Positions 33,171-43,762 of a DNA stretch of 64,000 nucleotides are shown here, in pieces. Location: the NCBI GenBank assembly GCA_030323885.1, contig CM059193.1, forward strand, positions 91,885,990 through 91,949,989, in the 5' to 3' direction. The first letter of the stretch is position 1. Each line of letters starts with the position of its first letter. The notes beneath the pieces were generated by a model. The model made no database searches, was not told the DNA's origin, and was given only the letters and a program-made list of their open reading frames with translations. The stretch comes from Branchipolynoe longqiensis (Eukaryota > Annelida > Polychaeta > Phyllodocida > Polynoidae). Made by a program: the position numbers and the translations under genes.

Positions 33171-33311
33171 ATGGCCGCCTGGACCAGCTGCTGCCTTCTA
33201 CTGCAGACAGCTGCTCTACAGGCGCCGATAAAAATATCACAGTTTCCAAAACAAAGCACTTATCTAGATTTGAGCTTAAATATCCAACTTAGATTCTGGT
33301 GCACTTATTAA
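33171..33311 (+). CDS. Candidate first exon or short ORF behind the CpG-rich promoter
   Basis: A 46-codon frame from the ATG in CAACATGGCC, beginning MAAWTSCCLLLQTAALQA. The first 18 residues are hydrophobic with Ala and Leu, like a secretory signal or organelle leader. From about 33215 the sequence is family B element, so only about 15-17 codons can be host sequence. I see no GT donor before the transposon, so the reading downstream (to a TAA at 33309) may be non-native or the true exon may be disrupted. Function unknown. It could be a promoter fragment copied together with a transposon. Confidence 0.3.
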   Translation: MAAWTSCCLLLQTAALQAPIKISQFPKQSTYLDLSLNIQLRFWCTY

Positions 33312-33955
33312 ATATTTGTTGCTGCATAGATTCGTTGGTTGGTTGTTGAAGTTTTACATCCTGACAACATCTAAGGTCATATCAGGACGGGTACCAACTT
33401 GTGACAACGCGCACTCATGGTGACATTATAGTGCTGCCCCACTCGGAAATCAGGCTGCTGGCACCATGACCCAATATATCCCACTCAGTCACATTATCCT
33501 GACACTGAGATAACCAGTCCTTGCCCTATCCTATTAATGCCGAGTGCCTGGCTAGGAAGTGATAAGTATATATTTTTAAGTCATTGGTTTGACATGACCA
33601 GGGTTTGAACCCATATGTTCGAATCCCACGATCTACCAAAAAGGAAGATGGACACTCAACTCATTCGGCCATCCTGACTCCGATAAAAGCATCAAAGTTT
33701 AAAAAACAGAGGACTTATCTAGATTTGAGCCTACATATCCAACTTAGATACTGATGCACTTATTAAGGAGCTATTGCTACATTGACGGGTGTACTAAGTC
33801 AATTGAAAGTTGTATAGTCTGATAAATAAAATCAACTTTCCAAAGCAAAACACTTATCTAAATTTGAACCTAAATATCAAACTTAGATAAACATTTTTTT
33901 AAAAGAGTATAAACTCAAAACCATCTGACTGTGCATGCAACTTTTAACGCGACTC
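33215..33955. mobile_element. Cluster of family B copies around a SINE-1
   Basis: Three B-like left segments (ATCTAGATTTGAGCTTAAAT, ATCTAGATTTGAGCCTACAT and ATCTAAATTTGAACCTAAAT) follow one another, ending with CCATCTGACTGTGCATGCAA. They are partial, head-to-tail copies. Confidence 0.7.
33332..33676 (-). mobile_element. SINE-1, full length
   Basis: TTGGTTGGTTGTTGAAGTTT is the tail (minus strand). The tRNA head at right contains CAACTCATTCGGCCATCCTG. It lies between two family B segments. Confidence 0.86.
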
Positions 33956-33969
33956 AATTCAATGTCTTA

Positions 33970-34572
33970 AGCCCCAGTCAGACCTCACCGGATTGAGGAA
34001 CCGGACAGAAACCGGCCACTGTCGGGTGAAATACGGCAATGTACGGTTTATATACGGTTGGCATACGGCATGTCCATTCTGTGTCCGGTGGTGTCCGGTC
34101 TGTATGGTAGCAAGTTTTGAACATGCACAAAACTTGTACTGGACACCGCCGGACTGAGTTGTACGGTTGGTGTCCGTTTAAGTCTGTTTAGTCCATTTTG
34201 TCCATTTCATGTCTGGTACCCATCCGTTGGGTGTCCGGTTTGTATCCTGAAGCATCCATTGACGTTGCTGCAGGAATTCGGTCCGTCGGTTTTTGGCGTG
34301 TCCGTCAACAGGCCGGTAGGTGTCCGGTTGGTGTCCGGTTGGTGTCCGGTTGGTGTCCGGTTGGTGTCCGGTCCATCCGTTAGACATTTGGTTGTCGTCC
34401 GGTTATCGTCCGGTTATCGTCTGGTGACTATTCGTTAATGTACATTCCTTGTCCGTTTAGCATTCTTTCATCCGGTACATTTCGGTACATTTTGACACTG
34501 GATGCCAACGGACTAGACTCGTCTTTGTCCGGTGGTGTCCGGAACTTAGTCCGGTAAGGTCTGACTGGGCCT
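33970..34572. mobile_element. V7: PIF/Harbinger-like element, TTA duplication
   Basis: AGCCCCAGTCAGACCTCACC and GGTCTGACTGGGCCT, flanked on both sides by TTA (33967-33969, 34573-34575). The arms repeat GGTGTCCGGTTGGTGTCCGG. The palindrome TTTTGAACATGCACAAAA is at 34115-34132. Confidence 0.88.
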
Positions 34573-34575
34573 TTA

Positions 34576-35050
34576 GATCAACCACAACATATTTGCCAGT
34601 AACCGCAAAGTGGCATGTGCTGGGAAGACCAAATCTCATATTGACATCAGATGTTGCCAGGACGTAAAACTCCAACAACCAACCAACTAATAATATATCG
34701 ATTTCAGTGCTGGGCAGACCAAATCTCGTATTGCCATCGGATGTTACTAGGAGGTCAAACAACAACAAACAACAACAAAACCCCTGGCCGTATTCGATTA
34801 ACACGACCCGAGCGACTCGGGTCACCTCAGTTACTAGAATTTCAAATCGAACACCGCGAGTGGAGTCGAAAAATACACGTGCCGTGTGCAAAACGACCCG
34901 ACCCCAGTAACCCACCTCTTTCCTGGGGTTGGCTAGGAGCGATGACGTCACATTTGTGCTGATACCTGTAGGATAACAGCTACCAGTGCAAGTCCTATGT
35001 GTTTTTTTACATGTTTTTGTTGTTGGCTTTGAGTTTCTACTCTTAAAAAA
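34576..35050. other. Unassigned; SINE-1 tail scrap and a CRE-like site
   Basis: 34640-34688 is a SINE-1 3' end. ACCCGAGCGACTCGGGT is a short palindrome at about 34805. The full CRE palindrome TGACGTCA occurs at about 34944. No transcript start or frame can be tied to it. Confidence 0.4.
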
Positions 35051-35630
35051 AAAAAGAAGAGAGATACATATGCTACTTTGTTCACTTCAAACGAAATAAC
35101 CTGTTACTGCTGAAGCCTATGGATGTGTGTGTGGGGGGTTTAGAGTTTTGACAAGTATGCCACAATTAATTTGGCACGTTTACACTTCAAATATCTCCTA
35201 AGTTAATACAAAGACCCTATAATACTAAGACGGTTCACTCAGCCAGTACTGTGGAATCAAAATGATCAAACCCACCACTTGGTGCGCTGGCTGTTCTCTT
35301 GGTTAAACAGTTGCTATATTATATGTATAAATGTATATATGAATGTGAAAGATGTGTGATGATGGCGATGATGATGATGATGCTGATGATGATGTGTATT
35401 TGTTCATAGCAATTTCATATTGCTGTGTATTCATACTTACCTATCTCATGTATAATATAATTGTATGTATTTACATGTGAAACACCAACCAGCAGCCGGG
35501 CTGATCAAACCCACCACAAGGTGGCACTGCAAAATTTACATTACCATGGGAGAGATAGGGAGTGAGACGTCTTAGTATTATAGGGTCTTTAGTTAGTGAT
35601 TCTAAATCAAAGTTACTTAAATTTGCATAG
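35051..35630. mobile_element. Family B remnant split by an A MITE
   Basis: CCTGTTACTGCTGAAGCCTA and ACACTTCAAATATCTCCTAA lie left of the A element; GATTCTAAATCAAAGTTACT continues to the right of it. Confidence 0.75.
35209..35590. mobile_element. A1: MITE with TIR CAAAGACCCTATAATACTAA
   Basis: The inverted right end is CTTAGTATTATAGGGTCTTT. Size 382 bp. The inside has a GATGATGATGATGATGCTG microsatellite and the near-inverted AACCCACCACTTGGTG / AACCCACCACAAGGTG. GTTA is common to both flanks. The superfamily is not certain; the flank pattern would fit a 7-8 bp duplication. Confidence 0.87.
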
Positions 35631-35970
35631 TCCAATGGTTTTGAGTTTCTATCATTTTCTGAGCTTGATATATTTGGTTGATCGCTATAATCTACCTTAC
35701 TTTCATTTGAAGTAACTTTTATTTTAAATGGCTAACTTTTGAGATATTTGAAGTACAAACATGCCAAATTAATGTTGGCAAGCTTGCCAAAACTCTGACA
35801 CCATAGGCTTCTGCAGTAACAGATTCTATTAAATTGCATCATTATTCCCTTCTATGTGATGACAAATGTTTAATAAGGGCACCAGTATCTAAGCTAGATC
35901 TGTAGAACAAATCCAAGTAATTGTTTCGGTTTTGAAAATTTGATATTTTCATCGGACTATGCAGCTTTAA
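35631..35970. mobile_element. Family B element, complete, reversed orientation
   Basis: TTTGCATAGTCCAATGGTTT to ATCGGACTATGCAGCTTTAA with all internal landmarks on the opposite strand relative to the copy at 49611. Confidence 0.85.
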
Positions 35971-36386
35971 CGGCTTAAGCAATCACCACTAACTAACTTC
36001 TATGCTGTCAGATATGATTAATGAGTGCGATAGTATCTAAGTTGGATATATAGTATCAAATCTAGGTCAGTTTTATGGTTTAGAAAATGTTATGCTTTTA
36101 TGAGATTTAATTAAAGAGAAGTGATTGTATGACATATGTGTGATAGTGGAACGTCATAGTACCATCAATTAGGAATTGTACATATTATGTTGTAACATGT
36201 ATAATTCATCACAATAAGCGATCTCACAGTGTAACCACGTGACTTGTAACTATAGGAATTAATGTATCACTTGCCACGAACCAGTGTATGGTAGCTACCC
36301 TGATACTCAGAAGTATACAATTGATCTTGTAACCAACATAACTAACGTAACTATTATAGTCACAATACAATTCTCGTAGTAACATA
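35971..36386. other. Part of a diverged duplication
   Basis: 36060-36200 (GAGATTTAATTAAAGAGAAG, GTCATAGTACCATCAATTAG) is paralogous to 36750-36785 plus 37021-37090, the second copy being split by a SINE-1. No gene. Confidence 0.5.
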
Positions 36387-36653
36387 AGCTGTGTTCACAT
36401 ATCTCGTTAAATCGATTTAGTTAAGCCAGACTAACTAAGCCGATTTGGTGCTGCATTCACACACGCAACCTAAGCCGACTTAGGATAAATCGGTGCAACT
36501 AATCCACCTCACACACTGGTTTACATGAAGCAAACTAGTTCAGTCGACTTAGTGCTAAACCAATTTAGCACCACGTTCACACATTATGTTTTGAGCCGGA
36601 CTAGTTAATTCCATTTAGTTAAGCCAGTTTAACGTGTATGTGTGAATGGAACT
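36387..36653. mobile_element. V8: small PIF/Harbinger-like element
   Basis: AGCTGTGTTCACATATCTCG at left and GTGTGAATGGAACT at right, with flanks ATA and TTA. The arms consist of TTAAGCCAGACTAACTAAGC and GTTTAGTTAAGCC variants. Confidence 0.65.
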
Positions 36654-36784
36654 TTAGATGACATTTTGAATCCACACCCCATCTTACTGCCAGTTGTAGG
36701 GTTGATCTCAGTGAGTTAACGTCACATTTAGTCACATTTCTATACACATTGAATGCTTTTATCAGATTTAATTAAAGAGATTTG

Positions 36785-37020
36785 TTGTTTGTTTGTTGTT
36801 GTTTTACGTCCTAGCAACATCTAAGGTCATATCAGGACAGGTACCGACTGTGACAGTGCGCACTCATGGCGACTTTATAGTGCTGTCCCACTGGGAAACC
36901 AGGCTGCTGGCACTATGACCTGGTATTCCACTCAGTCACATTATCCTGACACTGAGCACACCAGTCCTTGCCCTGTCCTAATAATGCTGAGCGCCTGGCT
37001 TGGAAGCGACAAATATCAAG
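36785..37020 (-). mobile_element. SINE-1, head truncated
   Basis: Tail TTTGTTGTTGTTTTACGTCC to GGAAGCGACAAATATCAAG. It interrupts the duplicated sequence that is whole at 36060-36200. Confidence 0.83.
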
Positions 37021-37334
37021 AAGTGATTCGATCATGTATGTGTGATATTTGAACATCATAGTAACATTAATTAGGAATTATATATTTTATGATGTTATGT
37101 TATTGTCATGTTCTCTGAGGTTAACTACTTTAAGTACGCCTATTCATGGCGTGAGGGCTCTTACTAGTCTTAATGAAATTGTATCAAATGAAATATGTAG
37201 GAGTCCTTATCAACACCTTATCTTGCATGATATATATATATATATAAATGATAAGATACCACTAAGGTAGAACCATTCCGGGTTCTTATCCGACCGGATA
37301 TCAAATGGGGTGGGGCGGTATCAGAAAAGATATT
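37021..37334. other. Unassigned
   Basis: Rest of the diverged duplication, then sequence with a TATATATATA run at about 37230 and no recognisable frame. Confidence 0.4.
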
Positions 37335-37840
37335 GTCGTGGGGGTGATGAAAATGGGAAATATTGTGCCTAGAGCGGGACTTGAATCCACATCTCTTTGC
37401 ATTCTGGGCCAGTGTGCTAACCATTACACCACCTAGGCTCCCTGATATCACCACACTACCCACTCCTACTTGTCTATGTGGTTACTTGCCTGAGAGGTCA
37501 GTGCAGACTACTACACTCGTCCCCCTGGAATTGTAAGTCTTTTAATGCTTACAATTACATACATACAGGCAATGCACTTACACATGTATACACACACAGG
37601 GTAGGTTCAACAACCAGACAGTGCATAGCTTGTACAGGATCGTGGTCACAGCAACCAGTGTCGTGGGGGTGATGAAAATGGGAAATATTGCGCTTAGAGC
37701 AGGACTCAAACCCATATCTCTTTGCATTCCGGGCCAGTGTGCTAACCATTACACCACCTAGACTCCCTGATATCACCACACTACCCACGCCTAACTGTCT
37801 ATGTGGTTACTTGCCTGAGAGGTCAGTGCAGACTACTACA
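37335..37840 (-). mobile_element. SINE-3: two heads flanking a body
   Basis: The 178-bp segments 37335-37512 and 37662-37840 are nearly identical. On the minus strand each contains GGTGTAATGGTTAGCACACT and a promoter-like B box. Between them lies the SINE-3 body (GTAGGTTCAACAACCAGACA, GCTTGTACAGGATCGTGGTC). The arrangement looks like a tandem or partly duplicated SINE. Confidence 0.75.
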
Positions 37841-38125
37841 ATATTGATAAGGACTCTCCATATGTCTCAATCATCTGATACAATTCTGCTAAGTACTCCT
37901 GCACCATAAATAGGTAAACATAAATGCGTTGACCTCAGAGAACACACAATTAATAAATAACAGAAAAAAACCAGTATAGAAAGCGCTTAATATTTCTAAA
38001 ACTAATTAATGAGACAATTTTCTGGGAACAAACAAATAAAAAGATAAAAAGAACAGTAAGGAATTAAATGTTCCAACTTAAGCCAATCGAATTCTTCAAA
38101 CACACTCGGTGAATTCACAATCTAT

Positions 38126-38700
38126 AGCCTTGTTCACACGGGCAAAATGTGAGGCGAATCAGCAATCGAATCATGAGCGAATTAGCCCCGTTCACACGGC
38201 ACTCTGAGGCGGAATGAATCTGCGCATGAGCAAGTCCAACTAACCAGCGCCATTTTGGGTTGACGACGCCGCACCAGAGAGTGTGGGTTCACCTAGATAT
38301 GTAATGACTGAATCGTATTGGTTTGGAACGGTCAAAACTTCTGCTGGGCAGTGAAACCCTAAAAATAAATATGAAAAAAATATCTGTGCACTTCTAGCAG
38401 GTTCATAGACCAAATTATATAATATGCACTTTTGATTACCGGAAAGTCAACAAACTAAGGTGTCGACTGCGCATGCGTGTGAGGTGCTTAATCCGCCTCA
38501 GAGCTCCACACGGGCAAAATTATCTGCATCACAGGAATCGATTCACGTAGACTACCTCGCTTAGGTGGTTACAGGATCCGCATCACGTGAGTCGAATCAG
38601 CCCTAATCCGCCTCAGACGTCCGTTCACACGGGAAATGTGAGGCGAACTAGGCAAGTCGCTTTCTACGAATCGATTTACATTCCCCGTGTGAACAGGGCT
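38126..38700. mobile_element. V9: PIF/Harbinger-like element, TAT duplication
   Basis: AGCCTTGTTCACACGGGCAA and CCGTGTGAACAGGGCT, flanked by TAT (38123-38125, 38701-38703). The core at about 38215-38490 (CAAGTCCAACTAACCAGCGC, GAACGGTCAAAACTTCTGC) is the reverse complement of the core of the element at 3530. The arms use GAGGCGAATCAGC-like motifs instead. Confidence 0.87.
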
Positions 38701-38772
38701 TATGTTTTAGGAGATAGGATAAGAGATCATTTCTTTGTAACACTGCAACATTCGATTACTACGCCTTCCCTG

Positions 38773-39140
38773 AACACACACGCGTGCGCACACCCACACG
38801 CGCACGCACACGCACACGCATACACAGAACAGTACACACACGCACACACTGACACAGGAGACGGGCCGAGAGGGGTAGAGAGGGGCCGAGAGGGGTGGCG
38901 TGGAGCCGAGAGGGGTAGAGAGGGGCCGAGGGGGGTGGAGTGAGGCCGAGAAGGGCCGAGGCGAGAGTGGTTGAGAGGGGCCGAGAGGGGGCGGGGGCGG
39001 GGACGGGTCGAGAGGGGCCGAGACGGGCCGAGTAGGGTGGAGAGTGGCGGAGACGGGTAGAGAGTGGTAGAGAGGGGGTGGAGAGGGGCCTAGAGGTGCT
39101 GAAAGGGTTGGAGTGGGGCCAGAGGGGTGGGGTGGAACTA
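38773..39140. repeat. CA/CG microsatellite followed by GAGGGGCCGA-type repeat
   Basis: 38773-38856 holds ACACGCGC-type repeats. 38860-39140 is a degenerate 10-20 bp repeat of GAGAGGGGCCGAGAGGGG with interspersed GGTAGAGA and GGTGGAG. Open frames reflect low complexity. Confidence 0.88.
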
Positions 39141-39149
39141 AATACATGT

Positions 39150-39545
39150 TTCAAGCCAGGAGCCACATAGACAGGTAGGTGTGGATAGGGTGATTGCATC
39201 AGGGAGCCTAGGTAGCATAGCAGTCTGCACCAGCCTCTCAGGCAAGGAGCCACATAGACAGGTAGGTGTGGATAGGGTGATTGCATCAGGGAGCCTAGGT
39301 GGCATAGTAGTCTGCAGTATCCTCTCAGGGAAGGAGCCACATAGACAGGTAGATGTGGATAGGGTGATTGCATCAGGGAGCCTAGATAGTGGTGTAATAG
39401 TTAGCATGCTAGCTCCGGAATGGCAAGAAGTGCAGGTTCGAATTCTGCTCTAAGATAATATTCTCCCATTTTCAGCGCCTTCCACAACACTGGTTCCATG
39501 ACCAGGATCCCATACAAGCTGCTGATTTCAGGCTCACACAACCCG
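39150..39545 (+). mobile_element. SINE-3 with leader triplicated
   Basis: Three units of about 85 bp carry AGGAGCCACATAGACAGGTA and GTGATTGCATCAGGGAGCCT. The last leads into a tRNA-like head with GGTGTAATAGTTAGCATGC and AGGTTCGAATTCTGCTC, then TGGTTCCATGACCAGGATCC. Confidence 0.75.
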
Positions 39546-39779
39546 TTCTAAGTGCGATCTTTCATGAAGATCCATACATTATTCATCCAAAGGAATACCA
39601 CGTGACCAGATCTTTAAGAAAGGAACAGGAAGTGACCTGGATCAGTTGGAGTGGTAATGATTAATGCAACACAGGAAAAAAGCCAGGGTCCACACAACTC
39701 ACGCACAGGTAAAGGCTGACTCACTAAAGGTTCACCGATAAGTTCAGAACCCACCAACCCCTGACCTCGAAATATTACC

Positions 39780-40108
39780 GGGCGCGGTGCCCGAATCGGT
39801 AGAGCGCGGGCCTCGCGTGTGGAAGGTCAGGAAATCGGTTCTCAGTCGAGTAAATACAATGATTTATCAAATTGATACCCGTCGCTTCCTAGCCTGGCGC
39901 TCGGCATTAATAGGATAGGGCAAGGAGTGGGTAGCTCAGTGTCAGGATAATGTGACTGAGTGGGATGTTGGGTCATGCTGTCGGTGGCCTGATTTCCCAG
40001 TGGGACAGGACTATAAAGTCACCATGAGTGCACACTGTCACAAGTCGGTACCCGTCCTCATATGACCTTAGATGTTGCTAGGGCATAAAACTCCAACAAC
40101 CAACCAAC
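39780..40108 (+). mobile_element. SINE-1, full length, GGTAGAGC head
   Basis: GGTGCCCGAATCGGTAGAGC, body, and tail AACTCCAACAACCAACCAAC are all present. Confidence 0.88.
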
Positions 40109-40142
40109 CTCGAAATAAAGAAAAAACACCATATTCCACAAT

Positions 40143-41292
40143 ATTGTAAGTAGTCTGTACTGACCTCTCAAGCCAGGAGGAGCCTCATAGACAGGTCGAC
40201 GTGCATAGGGTGATTGCATCAGGGAGCACTGCTACACTGCTACACTGCTAAACTACTGCACTACTACACTGCTACACTGCTACACTGATACAGTGCTGCA
40301 CTGCTAAACTACTGCACTGCTACACTGTTACACTTCTACAGTGCTACACTGCTAAACTACTGCACTACTACACTACTACACTGCTACACTGATACAGTGC
40401 TGCACTGCTAAACTACTGCACTACTACACTGCTTCACTGATACAGTGCTGCAGTTCTAAGCTACTACACTACTACACTGCTGCATTGCTACAGTGCTGCA
40501 CTGCTAAACTACTGCACTACTACACTACTACTGGTGCACTGCTACACTGATACACTTATGCACTACTACACTGGTGCACTGCTACACTGCTGCACTACTA
40601 CACTGCTACACTACTGCATTACTACACTACTACACCGGTGCACCTCTACACTGCTGCACTACTACACTGATACACTACTGCACTGCTGCACTACTACACT
40701 GCTGCACTGCTAGACTAATACACTGTTGCACTGCTACACTACTGCACTGCTACACTGCTGCATTACTACACTACTACACTGCTGTACTATTACAGTGCTA
40801 CACTGCTGCACTACTGCACTAATACACCACTACACTGCTGCACTGTTACACTGCTGAACTACGGCACTACTACACTGCTACACTACTGCACTGCTACACT
40901 GCTGCACTGCTACACTGCTGCGCTGCTACACTGCTGCACTGCTACACTGCTGCACTGCTACACTGCTACACTTCTACACTGCTGCACTGCTACACTACTG
41001 AACTAATGCACTGCTACACTACTACACTGATGCACTAATACACTGTTACACTGCTGCACTACTACACTGCTGCACTACTACACTGCTGCACTACTACACT
41101 ACTGCACTAATACACTACTGCACTACTACATTGCTGCACTAATACACTACTTCACTACTACACTGCACTACTAGTACTACACTACTACACTGCTGCACTA
41201 CTACACTGCTGCACTATTACACTACTACACTGCTACAATACTGCACTACTACACTGCTACAATACTACACTACTGCACTACTGCACTGCTCC
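40143..41292. repeat. SINE-3 leader then CACTGCTA/CACTGCTG satellite
   Basis: The first 88 bases are a SINE-3 leader (AGACAGGTCGACGTGCATAG, ATTGCATCAGGGAGCA). From about 40228 more than 1 kb of 8-bp-related units follows, mixing CACTGCTA, CACTGCTG and CACTACTA with some T and A changes. Frames read as Leu/His/Tyr/Thr repeats on the plus strand and are not genes. Confidence 0.92.
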
Positions 41293-41381
41293 ATCGATGC
41301 ACTGCAGCTACTTCATGAATAACCAACCCGCCCAGGTTCATAATGGATGACCGGCGCATGCTCGCGACCAGCCATGCCTTA

Positions 41382-42758
41382 TGTGGCTGTCACACTACGA
41401 CGACAAGCGGCGACGACAGCCCAGCGACAGCGACTTCCGGTCTGTCGTCGATTGTCGTCGGGTGTCGCGCAGGTGTCGCGGAGGTGTCGCGCAGGTGTCG
41501 CCGCGACCCCTCCGTGACAACTCCAGTTTCTCGACTGTCGCTGGGTTGTCGTCGGCTTTTTGGACATGTTGAAAAACTTCGACGACAGCCGATGTCGCGG
41601 CACTGCCGCGGCACTGTCGCGGCACTGTCGCGGCACTGTCGCGGCACTGTCGCCGCGCTGTCGTCTGTCGCTACGGTGTCGCTATGGTGTCGTTATGTGT
41701 GTCTCTGTGTCTAACACACATGTTTGTACCGTCCCATTTCTTCATATATCATATGGAGACTGCTTCCTCACAGGTCCGCCGCATAGTCTCTGTGTTGTGT
41801 CTCTGTGTCTGTGTGTGTGTCTGTGTGTCTGTGTGTGTCTGTGTCTGTGTGTGTGTGTCTCTGTGTGTGCGATAAACCACACACACTCACACTCACTATC
41901 ACACTCACTCACACTCTCACTCACTCACACTCACTCTCACACTCTCTTTCACACTCACATCACACTCACACTCACTATCACACTCACTATCACACTCACT
42001 ATCACACTCACTATCACACTCACTATCACACTCACTATCACACTCACTATCACACTCACACTACATCACACACTATCACACTCACTATCCACTCACTATC
42101 ACACTCACACACTATCACACTCACTATCACACTATCCACACTCACTATCACACTCCCACTATCACACCACTATCACACTCACTATCACTCACTATCACAC
42201 TCACACTCACTATCACACTCACTATCACACACACTATCACACTCACTATCACACTCACTATCACACTCACTATCACACTCACACTCACTATCACACTCAC
42301 TATCACACTCACTATCACACTCACACTCACTCTCACACTCACTATCACACTCATACTCACTATCACACTCACTATCACACTCACTATCACACTCACTATC
42401 ACACTCATACTCACTATCACACTCACACTCACTATCACACTCACTATCACACTCACTATCACACTCACTATCACACTCACTATCATGAGCCATGTTTGCA
42501 CCGTCCCATTCTTCATATTTCTCATGAAGACTGCTTCCTAACAGGTCCGCCGCATAGTCTAACACACATGTTTGTACCGTCCCATTTCGACGACAGCCGA
42601 TGTCGCAGCACTGTCGCGGCACTGTCGCTGCACTGTCGCGGCACTGTCGTCCGATTGTCGTCCAACTTGGCCCGAATTTGCATATGTCGTCGGATTTTCA
42701 CAAAATCCAAGTCGCTGGGCTGTCGTCAGCCGCTTGTCGTCGTAGTGTGACAGCCCCA
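41382..42758. mobile_element. V10: PIF/Harbinger-like element, TTA duplication, with internal microsatellite
   Basis: TGTGGCTGTCACACTACGAC and GTCGTAGTGTGACAGCCCCA, flanked by TTA (41379-41381, 42759-42761). The arms repeat TGTCGCGGCACTGTCGCGG and CGACGACAGCC. A core-like TTTTTGGACATGTTGAAAAA is at about 41558. The middle (41724-42560) contains two direct copies of a 65-bp segment with AGACTGCTTCCTCACAGGTC around a CACTATCACACT satellite. Confidence 0.88.
41880..42486. repeat. Tandem repeat CACTATCACACT (12 bp)
   Basis: About 50 units with variants CACTCACA and CATACTCA, preceded by GTGTCT-type repeats at 41800-41865. It lies within V10. Confidence 0.94.
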
Positions 42759-42839
42759 TTACTGCCAGCCGCTTATAGCACGCCGCCATATTTATCGACC
42801 TCCATCATTGTTTGGGGGTTACCATTTATCATATAAAAA

Positions 42840-43063
42840 AGTTTCAGATGACCTTAAAACAACATGAAAGTTTGGTTTAACTGTACCGGAAGTGGCCTGG
42901 GGCCGACAATTTTGTTTGGATTAACATATACTTTGGATTAACCGACTTTGGTTTAACCAACTTTTTTATATGATAAATGGTAATATTTTGCCGGGCCGCC
43001 GAAAAAAGTTTGGATTAACCGATCGTTTAGTTTAACCGAGCTTGGTTTAACAGGGTTGTACTG
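42840..43063. mobile_element. Partial pogo-like element, right end only
   Basis: The right end GGTTTAACAGGGTTGTACTG is followed by TA. Internal motifs are GTTTGGATTAACCGA and TTTGGTTTAACC. The left terminus is not identified; TATGATAAATGGTAA recurs at both ends of the region in opposite orientation. Confidence 0.6.
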
Positions 43064-43204
43064 TACATATTTGTCCATCAAGTTCACCGATCACACTTAC
43101 ATGCGAGTATCAACCCTATTTATCTTTACATAACATAACACCAGTGGTCACCAGTCCCTTAGATTGGGACAACTCCAAAATAGTAGGAGTTTCTAAATGT
43201 CTTA

Positions 43205-43759
43205 AGGCCCTGTCACACTATGACGTATGGCAGCGGCGTATGCGCAACGTGGCAAAATAATTTGTAAATCATAATAGGTCGTGATAAGCCAACCTTTTTG
43301 GCATAGGGAGGTCCCAGTGACATATGAAGTGTATGCGTAGCCTATGCCTAACCTATGCCTAACCTATGCCTAACCTATGACGGCATATGCAAAGCGTATG
43401 ATGAACTATACGCGGTGTACTGGGATGTTTGTTGACAGTTACAGGTGACAGGTCTAGCGTATGAGTAACCTATGCCGACATATGGCCACAGTATGCGTAA
43501 CCTATGCCGGCGTACATCCAGCGTATGCCCAGCGTATGAGAACCGTATGAGCCACACGCCGGCATAGGTTTAAAATTTTGAACATGCACAAAATTATTTT
43601 TGGCGGCTCAACCTAGGCCAATCTATGACGACCTATGAAAAGCATATACGACGTATGTCCAACCTATGTGTAACCTATGATGGCATATGCCGACATGTTG
43701 GTCGAAAAGCGCATACGTCGGCATATGCTAACGCTATACGTCGTAGTGTGACAGCCCCT
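43205..43759. mobile_element. V11: PIF/Harbinger-like element, TTA duplication
   Basis: AGGCCCTGTCACACTATGAC and GTCGTAGTGTGACAGCCCCT, with TTA at 43202-43204 and 43760-43762. The arms repeat AACCTATGCC and CGTATG on both strands. The palindrome TTTTGAACATGCACAAAA is at 43576-43593. Confidence 0.88.
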
Positions 43760-43762
43760 TTA

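Noticed and set aside
41560..42750. 396-codon His/Thr/Leu-rich protein
   Set aside because: It covers the arms of a V element and a CACTATCACACT satellite; composition artefact.
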